Of a stretch of DNA of 64,000 nt, positions 8,280 through 16,726 are shown in pieces (within the stretch, counting starts at the first letter, position 1; every line of letters begins with the position of its first letter). The notes under the pieces were generated by a model. The model was not told the origin of the DNA. It did no database searches and was given only the letters and a program-made list of their open reading frames with translations. Origin of the DNA: CATQHP01 sp965214915 (GTDB taxonomy: Bacteria > Acidobacteriota > Terriglobia > Bryobacterales > UBA6623); NCBI GenBank assembly GCA_965214915.1, contig CBDCCP010000002.1, forward strand, positions 372,001-436,000, written 5' to 3'. The translations under genes and the position numbers were made by a program.

Positions 8280-8369
8280 ACTGGAGATTTCGCCTACGGC
8301 AAAACCGATCATGAAATTTATGCGGGTGGCGGCAACAACGTGGCCGCCCGGTCATCCGAGACAGCGCAT

Positions 8370-8552
8370 GGTGCGAAGCCTCGTTCTAGCACGAAAGTTA
8401 GCAGTGGACCACATGGCCGCGGCCGGGTTGTAGAGAGGACCTTCAGCCGTACGGCACCGCCCGTCGTAAGGACGGCCCAGCGGCGGCCGGTATTTCCCCG
8501 GCCATACGGACCACTCCAACGGCTCGTCGGGTTCGAAGAACGGGCAGGCCAC
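8370..8552 (-). pseudogene. Degraded second copy of the small cysteine-containing protein gene
   Basis: From the GTG at 8552 the frame repeats the intact protein at 5182-5565 for 33 codons (MACPFFEPDEPL … RPYDGRC). It then diverges and soon ends without the C-terminal two thirds. Beyond the near-identical part, weak nucleotide similarity continues to about 8370 (for example acatggccgcggccgggttg against acgtggccgcggtcgggctt), with gaps that break the frame. It is a relic rather than a second working gene. Confidence 0.65.
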
Positions 8553-8568
8553 GGGCACGCCTAGTCTA
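8453..8568. repeat. 116-bp direct repeat, right copy
   Basis: Gapless partner of 5466-5581 in the same orientation. It lies 133 bp before the PSD1 gene. Together the two copies delimit the foreign island. Confidence 0.85.
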
Positions 8569-8592
8569 TCAGCCTGCGGCTTGGCCGCGGGC

Positions 8593-8615
8593 AGTGGATA
8601 GTGGATAGTGGATAG
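8593..8615. repeat. Heptanucleotide tandem repeat (agtggat)3
   Basis: Three perfect copies of agtggat plus ag. Related degenerate arrays occur at 16633-16662 and 58030-58059, all at gene ends or between genes. Confidence 0.85.
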
Positions 8616-8669
8616 CAAGACTGCCGGCGCGAGCCGGCAAGGCGCCGCGGGCTACTGAATGCGTTTCTC

Positions 8670-8701
8670 GTCTAAAATATCCATAGTCTAAAATATCCAC
8701 A
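8670..8701. repeat. 16-bp tandem duplication before the PSD1 start
   Basis: Two copies of gtctaaaatatccaya lie back to back and end one base before the GTG start at 8702. A similar catagtctaagatat occurs at 5573-5587, directly upstream of the methyltransferase. This may mark the ancestral junction disrupted by the island. Confidence 0.7.
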
Positions 8702-11158
8702 GTGCGCCGCCTTGCGATTTTCATGCTGCTGCTGTCGGCGTCCGCGTTGCCGGCGGCGCCGGCCGATGCGCGGGCGGCGCCGGTCATCCTCGAAGCCGAG
8801 TGCCTCCATTGCCACGGAGAAGCGGCGATGTCGGGGCTCGATTTGCGCACCCGCGAGTCCGCCTTGAAAGGAGGATCGCGCGGGCCGGCGATCGTGCCCG
8901 GGCAGGCGGAAGAAAGCCTGCTGTATCGAGTGCTCCAGGGGATGCGCGAGCAGGACCGCGAGCTGCGCATGCCGCTGGGCAAGGCTGCGCTTGGCGCCGA
9001 GCAAATCGCGGCATTCGAATCCTGGATCCGCAGCGGCGCCGACTGGCCGCAGCGCGCTCTCGACGCAAGCGAGCAGTGGTGGGCGTTTCGACCTCCGGCG
9101 CTCCAAGAGCCGGACATCGACAAGCCGAACCCGATCGACGGCTTCATTGCCTCCAAGCTGCGCGCGCGCAACCTCGAGCCCGCGCCGGAAGCCGACCCGC
9201 GAACGCTCGTCCGCCGCGCCTATTTCGACTTGCACGGCCTGCCGCCGTCTCCGGAAGCCGTTGACGCATTCACCGCGGACCCGTCGCCCCAAAACTACGA
9301 AAAACTGATCGACGAATTGCTCGCTTCGCCGCGCTATGGAGAGCGCTGGGGCCGTTACTGGCTCGACGTCGTCCGCTATGCCGACACCGGCGGCTTCGAA
9401 ACCGACATCTATTTCCCGAATGCCTGGCGTTACCGCGATTACGTCATCCGCTCGTTCAACGACGACAAGCCTTATGACCGCTTCGTGAAGGAACAGATCG
9501 CCGGCGACGAAATCTGGCCGGACGACATCGAATTGCGGGGCGGCTACCGCATCCCGGAGGAAAAAATCGAGCATCTCGAAGCGCGCCTCGGCACCGGGAT
9601 GTACACGATCGGCCCCGTCTATCACGAGGCGGCGCTCGACGGACGCCAACTGCGCTACGAATGGCTCACCGATGCGGTCGACACCACGGGCGAGGCGTTC
9701 CTGGGGCTCACGCTCGGCTGCGCCCGCTGCCACGACCACAAGTTCGATCCGCTCAGCCAACGCGACTACCACCGCATGATGGCCGTGTTCGCCGACAGCG
9801 AGCCCAAGGAGATTCCGGTAGTTCACAAGATGAGCCAGTTCGGGTTTTATTCGGGCTACCCGCGGCTGCTGAAGGTCGAGGAGTATAAAGCCGCCGTCAA
9901 GCGCATCGACGCGGCCGCCCGCAAGCGGCTCGTAAAGCAAGTCGAAGCGGACTTTTCGGCCGAAATTCTGGCCGCCTACCGCACGCCCCGCGGCGAGCGC
10001 ACTCCCGAGCAAAGAGAGCAGGCCGCCAAGGTCGCGTCGGCGCTGACCGAGGCCGGGCTGAAGGAAAACGCTTCCGGCCGCACCGCCCGACTCGAATACA
10101 CGCCGCAAGAGCGGGACGACCGCGAGCGCCTGCTCTACGAGCTGGGCAAGGCTGCGCTGGCCGCGAACTACCGCATGGCTTCCGCCACGGTGCTCGGACA
10201 CGCGGAGGTGCATTATCCCGTGCATATGACGTCGCGTGGCGACTACCGCGCCGTCGGCGAGCGCGTTGCCGCCGGATTTCCGGCCGTCTTCACGGGCGGA
10301 CGCGAGCAAGCGGCGACGCATGAGCCCGCCTCCGGCCCCTTTGTGCCTCAGAGACGGAAAGCGCTGGCCGAATGGCTGACCGACCCCGATCATCCCCTGA
10401 CCGCGCGCGTCATGGTCAACCGTATTTGGCAGGGACACTTCGGGCTCGGCCTCGTCGCTGCGGCCAACGATTTCGGGCGGCAGTCGGACCCGCCGACCCA
10501 CCCCGAGCTGCTCGACTGGCTGGCGGTCCGCTTCGTGGATGACGGCTGGAGCGTCAAGAAGCTCCACCGGCGGATCATGCTTTCCGAGGCATACCGGCGC
10601 AGCAGCCTGCCGGTTGCCGCGAACGCCGCAGTCGATGCGCAGAACAAGCTGCTGTGGCGCATGAACCGACGCCGTCTCGATGCCGAAACCCTGCGCGACA
10701 GCATCCTGGCCGCGGCGGGCAAGCTGAACCTGAAGATAGGCGGGCGCCCGGTAGTTCCGCCGCTCTCCGCAGACGAGATGCAAGGCATCTGGTCGCCTGC
10801 GCAGTGGCCCGTTTCGCTGGACCCGTCCGAGCACAACCGGCGCAGCGTGTATCTCTACGTCAAGCGCTCGTTCCCCTACCCGATGTTCACCACGTTCGAT
10901 GCTCCGGATACGTCGGTAAGCTGCGCTCGGCGCAACGTCACCACGGTGGCGCCGCAGGCGCTGACGCTGCTGAACGGCGGATTCATGCGCGAGCAGGCAA
11001 GCGCGCTGGCCGGCCGCGCGGAAGACCCCCGCCGGCTCTGGAAGCTGGCGCTGGGGCGCGATCCTACGCAGCGGGAAAGCGAGCGTACCGCCGGCCTCGC
11101 GCCGGAACAGCTCGCGCTGTTGCTGTTCAACTTGAATGAATTTCTCTATATCGACTGA
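8702..11158 (+). CDS. PSD1 / DUF1549-DUF1553 protein with N-terminal cytochrome-c-like haem motif
   Basis: The 818-aa exported protein starts at GTG 8702 with a signal peptide (VRRLAIFMLLLSASALPAAP). A haem-binding CLHCH lies at 34-38 in a PSCyt1-type domain. The DUF1549 domain follows, containing a second CxxCH, CARCH at 340-344 in the hallmark CARCHDHKFDPLS. DUF1553 is in the C-terminal half (ARVMVNRIWQGHFG, LHRRIMLSEAYR). The family is common in Planctomycetota and Acidobacteriota; its biochemistry is not established, though a periplasmic redox role in polysaccharide use is often proposed. It is followed directly by a DUF1501 gene, the usual partner, with overlapping or nearly touching ends. 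Confidence 0.9.
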   Translation: MRRLAIFMLLLSASALPAAPADARAAPVILEAECLHCHGEAAMSGLDLRTRESALKGGSRGPAIVPGQAEESLLYRVLQGMREQDRELRMPLGKAALGAEQIAAFESWIRSGADWPQRALDASEQWWAFRPPALQEPDIDKPNPIDGFIASKLRARNLEPAPEADPRTLVRRAYFDLHGLPPSPEAVDAFTADPSPQNYEKLIDELLASPRYGERWGRYWLDVVRYADTGGFETDIYFPNAWRYRDYVIRSFNDDKPYDRFVKEQIAGDEIWPDDIELRGGYRIPEEKIEHLEARLGTGMYTIGPVYHEAALDGRQLRYEWLTDAVDTTGEAFLGLTLGCARCHDHKFDPLSQRDYHRMMAVFADSEPKEIPVVHKMSQFGFYSGYPRLLKVEEYKAAVKRIDAAARKRLVKQVEADFSAEILAAYRTPRGERTPEQREQAAKVASALTEAGLKENASGRTARLEYTPQERDDRERLLYELGKAALAANYRMASATVLGHAEVHYPVHMTSRGDYRAVGERVAAGFPAVFTGGREQAATHEPASGPFVPQRRKALAEWLTDPDHPLTARVMVNRIWQGHFGLGLVAAANDFGRQSDPPTHPELLDWLAVRFVDDGWSVKKLHRRIMLSEAYRRSSLPVAANAAVDAQNKLLWRMNRRRLDAETLRDSILAAAGKLNLKIGGRPVVPPLSADEMQGIWSPAQWPVSLDPSEHNRRSVYLYVKRSFPYPMFTTFDAPDTSVSCARRNVTTVAPQALTLLNGGFMREQASALAGRAEDPRRLWKLALGRDPTQRESERTAGLAPEQLALLLFNLNEFLYID

Positions 11159-11165
11159 GCAACCG

Positions 11166-12622
11166 ATGATGAAAAACTTCACCGACGGATATTGCGGGCG
11201 CGACCTCCTGCTGCGTTCCCGCCGCGAATTCCTGCAAAAAGCCGGACTCGGATTCGGCATGATCGCCGCAACCGATCTGCTGGCGCGGGAAAACCCTCTG
11301 GCGCCCAAGAAGCCGCATTTCCCGGCGAAAGCCGACAGCGTGATTTTCCTTTTCATGCACGGCGGACCGAGCCACATCGACACCTTCGATCCCAAGCCGC
11401 TGTTGAACGAATTGCACGGGCAGCCGGTCCCAGAGAGTTTCGGCAGCGTCGATTTGCAGTTTACGAAGGTCGATAAAGTCCCCTTGATCGGCTCGCCTCG
11501 TGCGTTCCAGAAGCGCGGAGAGTCCGGAATCGAGATTTCCGACCTGTTCGAGAACGTTGCCGGACACGCCGACTCTCTGACCGTGATCCGCTCCTGCCAT
11601 CACGACGGATTCACCCACGTCACGGGCCAGAACTGGATGAACACCGGCTGGGCGCGCGTCGGACGCCCCAGCGTCGGCTCGTGGGTGACCTACGGTCTGG
11701 GCAGCGAGAACGAAAACCTGCCGGCCTACATGGTGATGCTCGACGGCCCGATCAAGGCCGGCCCGCCTGCCTACGGCGCCGGGTTTCTTCCCGCGGTGTA
11801 TCAAGGAACGGTGCTGCGCAGCCAGGGTCCGCCGATCTTGAACATCGAGCGGCCCGGGCACATCACGGAACGGCAGCAGCGCCGATTGCTCGACCTGCTG
11901 CGGCAGAGCAACGAGGAGCACTACGCCGCGCGCTCCGACGACAGCGATCTGGCGGCGCGCATCGCCTCCTACGAGCTTGCCTTCAAAATGCAGACATCGG
12001 TCCCCGAGTTGGCGGACCTTTCAGCGGAGACGGAGGCGACCCGCAAGCTCTACGGCCTCGACAACGGCGAGACGCGGAATTTCGGCGAACAATGCCTGCG
12101 GGCGCGCAGAATGGTCGAGCGCGGCGTTCGTTTTGTGCAGATTTATTCCGGCGGACGCAAGGGCGGCGCCGGCGTCGGCTGGGACGGCCACAACGAAATC
12201 GACCGCAACCATGAGCAAATGGCGCGCTCCGTCGATCGGCCCATCGCCGGATTGCTGACCGACCTGAAGCAGCGCGGCATGCTCGACCGCACGCTGGTTA
12301 TATGGGGCGGAGATTTCGGGCGCACGCCCTTCACCGACGGCGCCGAAGGCGGCGGCTCCAACCGCAACGGACGCGACCACAACCCCTACGGCTTTACGGT
12401 CTGGATGGCCGGCGGCGGCGTCCGCGGCGGACAGATCGTCGGCTCGACCGACGCCATCGGCCTGCGCGCGCAGGACGACAAAGTTCACATGCACGATATG
12501 CACGCACGATTCTTTCGCTCCTGGGTCTCGACCACGAACAGCTCGCCTATTTCTTCCAAGGCCGCGATTTTCGCCTGACCGACGTGGGCGGAGGGAACAA
12601 CCTGGCCGAGCGGATTGCCTGA
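11166..12622 (+). CDS. DUF1501 protein, frameshifted near the 3' end
   Basis: DUF1501 proteins resemble sulfatases and the alkaline phosphatase fold and usually accompany PSD1 proteins. After the start (ATG 11166, or 11136 overlapping the PSD1 gene) comes a twin-arginine-like SRREFLQKAG export signal. It is followed by FLFMHGGPSHIDTFDPKP and the C-terminal WGGDFGRTPF. The frame as written ends at 12578 with an atypical tail. One base earlier in frame, from codon 12505-12507 on, the sequence encodes TILSLLGLDHEQLAYFFQGR and so on, the normal DUF1501 ending, up to TGA 12620-12622. Restoring one A (gcacg to gcaacg) joins the two. Coordinates given are for the frame-corrected gene; about the last 37 residues are affected. 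Confidence 0.85.
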
Positions 12623-12668
12623 GCCGGGCGGCCGCCGCGGCGCGTTGTCGTATTCTCGAAAGTTAGCC

Positions 12669-12974
12669 ATGGACCGTATTGCCGCCCTCCGCTCTATGCT
12701 CGAAGCCGATCCGTCGAACGCATTTGCGCGTTACGGCTTGGCCCAGGAGTACGCCAAAGCCGGCGACGACGAGCGGGCGCTGGCCGAGTTCCAGGCAATC
12801 CTGGATTCGAACCCCGACTACCAGGCGGCCTACTATCACGCGGGCAAGGCTCTCGAGCGTCTGGGGCGCAAGCGCGCCGCGCGGGCGATGTATGGGCACG
12901 GCGTCGCAGCTTCGCTGCGAACCGGGGACGCTCACGCCCGCAGTGAGCTTGAAGCCGCGCTGGAAGAGTTGTAG
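12669..12974 (+). CDS. Small TPR-repeat protein
   Basis: The 101-aa protein consists of about two tetratricopeptide repeats (NAFARYGLAQEYAKAGDDERAL, then YQAAYYHAGKALERLGRK) with a short C-terminal helix. TPRs bind other proteins; the partner is unknown. It has no signal peptide, so it is cytoplasmic. The start is the ATG at 12669, since upstream codons of the same frame are not TPR-like. It lies 46 bp after the DUF1501 gene and 23 bp before the cupin gene. Confidence 0.8.
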   Translation: MDRIAALRSMLEADPSNAFARYGLAQEYAKAGDDERALAEFQAILDSNPDYQAAYYHAGKALERLGRKRAARAMYGHGVAASLRTGDAHARSELEAALEEL

Positions 12975-12997
12975 AATTTTCGAGGAGGTTCAACGCA

Positions 12998-13408
12998 ATG
13001 GAAAATCGCCGGGAAATGTTTGCCCTGATGGGCGCCGCGCTGATGGGCGCGGGCGCGGCGGAGGCTGTGGTCCAAGACGAGGTGCTCGAGCAAGGGGCGG
13101 CCAAGCTGACGCGGCAACCCTTCGGCGACCACCGCGTGTACTTCCGCGGCGAAACCGAGGAAGTGCGTCTTTTCGAGTGCGGCAGCCTCGAGTTGAAGCC
13201 GGGCATGAGTCCGCATCCTCCGCATCAACATCCCGAGGAAGAGATTCTGATCGTCGCCGCAGGCAGCGGCGAGATTTTCTTGAACGGCAAGACGATTGCC
13301 GCGCCGGCCGGCACGATCCAATACTGTAAGGGCAACGCCCCGCACGGCATCGAAAACACCGGCGGCGAGCCGCTGCTGTTCTACTACGCGAAATGGGCGA
13401 AGAAGTAG
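12998..13408 (+). CDS. Exported cupin-domain protein
   Basis: This 136-aa protein has an N-terminal hydrophobic leader (MFALMGAALMGAGAAEA) and a single cupin_2 domain. The metal-binding motif is PHPPHQHPEEE around residues 71-81, and the second motif ends in the NAPHGIENTG region. Such small cupins bind a metal and often a small ligand, and some are enzymes; no substrate can be named. A Shine-Dalgarno sequence gaggagg precedes the ATG. The stop overlaps the next start by 16 bp. Confidence 0.85.
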   Translation: MENRREMFALMGAALMGAGAAEAVVQDEVLEQGAAKLTRQPFGDHRVYFRGETEEVRLFECGSLELKPGMSPHPPHQHPEEEILIVAAGSGEIFLNGKTIAAPAGTIQYCKGNAPHGIENTGGEPLLFYYAKWAKK

Positions 13409-14421
13409 GGTTGAATCGGCGGCAATGGTTCGCTACGGCCGGCGCAGCAGCGGTTTCCGCCGGGCGGAACGTGGCGCGGGCGCAGGTCGGCCCTTTGGGG
13501 CAGGCGGTACATTCCTGCAGAATCTATACGGAGGCCGACACCGACGGCAGCCGAAAGTTGCTTCGCGTAGAAGACGGATGGGCGGCGGCGCACTTTGTGG
13601 GCGAGGCTGTCGATCCGCACGCGGCGAACGTATGGCTGTGGGATCGGGACGGAGGGTTGCGTTGGAGCGCCGCGGTCTATCCCAAGGGCGCCCTGCGGAT
13701 GGTGATATGGGATGTGGCGACGCGGCGAAAAGGCGATGCCGTCGTCGTCGCCAGCGGAGTCGACTCCGCCGGCAGGATGGCGCATTTCCTGTGCGTCGTC
13801 GGCGCGGACGGAGTCCCGGGCGCTTTTCTGCAGACAAACCCATACTCGCCCCGGCACGTGACCTTCGGCCCGGACGACTCCATCTGGACCTTCGGACGCA
13901 ATATCGATGCCGAAAACGAGAAGTCGGACCATGATCTGTTCGCCAAGTACGACGGCAGGGGAGAAGGATTGGAGAAGACGTTTTTCCCCCGCTCCGCCTT
14001 TTCTGCGCCCATTCATCCCTCGACGCACGGCCGCGCAGGGACTACTTGCCTGCGCTCCGCCGCGGACCGCATCGGAGCGTACGTCAGTCAGTCCGAGGAG
14101 TGGCTGGAGTTCGGGGCCGAGGGCGATTTGCTGGGCCGTTGGCCGGCCAAAACGGAAACCGGCGGAATCGTAGATTACCTGGCGCTGACCGCTTCCGCGG
14201 AATTGTACTCGTGGCAACGCGGCAAGGGCACGGTCGGACTCTATCGCTTCGACCGCGCGGGCGCCCGCTGGAGAAGCCTGCCCGAAACGGTGAGCGAACG
14301 CTCGCAGCCGGCGGTCGGGCCGCTGCTGGGGGCGGACGGAGACCGTCTCGTACACTACGCGGGTTGGCCCGAACGCAACTCGATCGAGTGGCATGACGCT
14401 CCGCCGGCAACGGGCGCGTAA
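13393..14421 (+). CDS. Exported protein of unknown function, probable beta-propeller
   Basis: The 342-aa product begins with a Tat-like signal (LNRRQWFATAGAAAVSAG). I recognise no named domain. The rest is rich in short beta-strand patterns with W, G and D (VWLWDRDGGLRWSA, VTFGPDDSIWTFGRN, GRWPAKTETG), as in periplasmic propellers. It overlaps the cupin gene by 16 bp, so the two are probably co-translated. No catalytic residues can be picked out. Confidence 0.7.
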   Translation: MGEEVGLNRRQWFATAGAAAVSAGRNVARAQVGPLGQAVHSCRIYTEADTDGSRKLLRVEDGWAAAHFVGEAVDPHAANVWLWDRDGGLRWSAAVYPKGALRMVIWDVATRRKGDAVVVASGVDSAGRMAHFLCVVGADGVPGAFLQTNPYSPRHVTFGPDDSIWTFGRNIDAENEKSDHDLFAKYDGRGEGLEKTFFPRSAFSAPIHPSTHGRAGTTCLRSAADRIGAYVSQSEEWLEFGAEGDLLGRWPAKTETGGIVDYLALTASAELYSWQRGKGTVGLYRFDRAGARWRSLPETVSERSQPAVGPLLGADGDRLVHYAGWPERNSIEWHDAPPATGA

Positions 14422-14520
14422 GCGCTCGGAAAGCGAAGTTCTTGGGCACGGTTGCGCTGCACCGAAGCCGGCCTTCAGCGCAAAGACCGCGGGTAAGCCG
14501 CCGTTGGTTTACCATGCGGA

Positions 14521-16641
14521 ATGGACAGGAAACGAAGTCTGCCAAAGAGCGCGGCATGCATGTTCGCGGGCTGTCTGCTCTGCGCGGGCGCTCGCGGTTC
14601 CGATCTCGAAACGCTGGCGGGCTTCGACGCGGCGCCCGGCGACGAATCGCGCATTATCCGCTACATTGCCGGCCACACCGGCGGCGTCCGGGAAATCGAC
14701 AATACGGGCTCGCTGACCGCTGCGTTCGGCAGCGGCGCGCCCCATCTGCTGTTGGTTGCCGGGGTCGATGAGCCGGGTTACGTCGTCTCCGGGATCGACG
14801 GCGAAGGCTACCTCAGACTCGAAGCGCTGGCCGAGCCGCGTCCGCACTACGACTTCGACAAGTTTTTTACCGGCGGGCACGTTCATGTAACGAACGGGGC
14901 GGGGAAGACCTTGAACGGCGCGGTCGCCGCGCCCTCGGTCCATTTCGCCGCCGGCAGGGGCTTCTCGTCCTCGTCTTCCAAGGGGTTGTTCGTCGATATC
15001 GGAGCGTCCAACGCGCAAGAAGCCGCGGCAGCCGGAGTTGCGGTTCTCGACCGCGTAACGCTTGCCAAAGAACCCGCGTGGCTGAGCGAGGACGTGCTCG
15101 GCGCGCCGTGGCTTTCCAGCCGCTCCGGCAGCGCGGTCTTGCTGGCCCTCGCGGACCGCTTGCAAGAAGAGCGTCCCGCCGGCAGGGTAACGCTTGCCTT
15201 CGTCACCCGGCAGCACTACTACAACGCCGGGTTGCGCCGCGTTCTCCAGCGGACGCGGCCCGAGCGCGTTCTCTTGTTGGCGCCCCACGGCGAGAACGTC
15301 TCCGGGGTCGCGGGCGTTTCCGGCTTTCCGTCCGCGTTGGCCGACGAGTTGCGGCAACTCGCCGCAGACGCCGGTTACAGGCTGGAGAAGCGGCCGCCGG
15401 CGAATCCTTCGTTCGGGCCGTTCGGAGATGAGGAAGCCTGGACGGACGCCGCGCAGGCCGCCGTTCTCTTCCCGGCCGTGCGCAACGGCGGCGCCCCGGT
15501 CGCATCCGTATCCGCGGCGGAATTGGCTCGCTTGGCAAGCCTTCTGGAAGCCTGGGTCGGCTTGCCGCCGCGGCCGCCTGAGGCCATTGCGCAACGGTTG
15601 CGCGCGGGCGGCGCGAAGCCCGCGCCGGATCCGCCGGATGCGCGGTCGGACTTCGAACGGACCGTACAAAGTCTCGTTGCAACGGCCGGAGTCAGCGGCG
15701 CCGAGGGCGCCGTGCGCGAGCTGCTGCGCAAGACGGCGGTTGAAGCCGGCGCCGCTGCCGTGCAAAGTGACGACAAGGGCAACTTGATCGTCCGCTTGGG
15801 AAAGGGCGACACTCCCGGCGCCGTATTCATCGCCCACATGGACGAGATCGGTTTTACCGTCCGGCGCATATTGTCTTCCGGCACGATCTTCGCCGATACC
15901 CAGGGCGGCGGCGATGCCGGTCTTTTCGCTTGGCGCCCGGTAACGGTGCATACCGCGGCGGGCGGGCGCCCGGCGCAAATGACGCGGCACGGCAGCATCG
16001 AGATCGCCGCCGCCTCCGCTGACGAAGTTGCCGCGCTCGGTATAGCCGAAGGCGACGCGGTCACGGTTCCCAAAACCTACCGCCGCCTGCTCGGCTCGCG
16101 GGTCAGCGCCCGCTCGCTCGACGACCGGCTGGGCTGCGCGGTGCTGCTGGAAGCGCTGCGCCGCATCGGCCGCCGACCCCGCGGCGCCGCCGGCTCCGTC
16201 TGGTTCGTGTTCAGCGTCGAGGAAGAGATCGGTCTGCTCGGCGCCAAGCATCTGGCTGCGGCAGCCGCCCCGGCGAGAGTTTACCCGATCGACACCTTCG
16301 TGACCTCCGACAGCCCCCTCGAAGACCGCCGCATCGCCTACGCCCGGCTCGGCGCCGGCCCGGTTCTGCGCGCCCTCGACCACAGCGGACTGACGCCCCG
16401 CGCCGAAGTCCGCCGCGTCGCCGCGCTCGCGCGCCGCAACGCCGTGCCGCTGCAGATCGGCGTGACCGCCGGAGGCAACGATGGCTCGAAGTTCAGCGCA
16501 TTCGGCGCCGTCAACATCCCCATCGGCTTTCCGCTGCGCTACGCCCACACGCCTGCCGAGACCGCCGATTTGCGCGATGCCCAGGCCGCCGTCGAGCTCA
16601 TCGTCGCGCTGGCTCGCGAAGAGCTTCAGAACAGTGAATAG
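14521..16641 (+). CDS. Double-domain M42 family metallopeptidase with degenerate N-terminal copy
   Basis: The 706-aa exported protein has a signal peptide and two M42-like domains. The C-terminal one (about 385-700) keeps all expected metal and catalytic residues: H439 in HMDEIGF, D534 in SLDDRLG, VEEEIG at 566-571, D597 in TSDSP and H676 in RYAHTP. It should be an aminopeptidase with two metals. The N-terminal one (about 35-350) follows the same layout but has lost them: GVDEPG at 81-86 lacks the His and SSRSG near 199 replaces DDR. It is probably structural or regulatory. M42 proteins are usually about 350 aa, so this is roughly double. Its stop codon is formed inside a heptamer repeat. Confidence 0.85.
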   Translation: MDRKRSLPKSAACMFAGCLLCAGARGSDLETLAGFDAAPGDESRIIRYIAGHTGGVREIDNTGSLTAAFGSGAPHLLLVAGVDEPGYVVSGIDGEGYLRLEALAEPRPHYDFDKFFTGGHVHVTNGAGKTLNGAVAAPSVHFAAGRGFSSSSSKGLFVDIGASNAQEAAAAGVAVLDRVTLAKEPAWLSEDVLGAPWLSSRSGSAVLLALADRLQEERPAGRVTLAFVTRQHYYNAGLRRVLQRTRPERVLLLAPHGENVSGVAGVSGFPSALADELRQLAADAGYRLEKRPPANPSFGPFGDEEAWTDAAQAAVLFPAVRNGGAPVASVSAAELARLASLLEAWVGLPPRPPEAIAQRLRAGGAKPAPDPPDARSDFERTVQSLVATAGVSGAEGAVRELLRKTAVEAGAAAVQSDDKGNLIVRLGKGDTPGAVFIAHMDEIGFTVRRILSSGTIFADTQGGGDAGLFAWRPVTVHTAAGGRPAQMTRHGSIEIAAASADEVAALGIAEGDAVTVPKTYRRLLGSRVSARSLDDRLGCAVLLEALRRIGRRPRGAAGSVWFVFSVEEEIGLLGAKHLAAAAAPARVYPIDTFVTSDSPLEDRRIAYARLGAGPVLRALDHSGLTPRAEVRRVAALARRNAVPLQIGVTAGGNDGSKFSAFGAVNIPIGFPLRYAHTPAETADLRDAQAAVELIVALAREELQNSE

Positions 16642-16662
16642 TGAATAGTGGATAGTGGATAG
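16633..16662. repeat. Heptanucleotide tandem repeat, four units
   Basis: Units agtgaat, agtgaat, agtggat, agtggat plus ag. The first unit supplies the stop codon of the M42 peptidase gene (TAG 16639-16641). Confidence 0.85.
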
Positions 16663-16726
16663 CAAAACCGTTTGCGCGCGGGCCGGTGCAACGCTGCAGT
16701 ATCCTGTCGCGCCTTCCACGGCGCCC

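Larger units (their letters stand above)
8280..8701. other. Junction region between island and chromosome
   Basis: No intact gene is present. It contains the degraded copy of the small cysteine-protein gene, the right 116-bp repeat, a heptamer tandem repeat and a 16-bp tandem duplication directly before the PSD1 start. Confidence 0.7.

Noticed and set aside
8672..11395. Long antisense open frame opposite the PSD1 gene
   Set aside because: Composition artefact of GC-rich codons; no domain, whereas the plus strand has clear family motifs.
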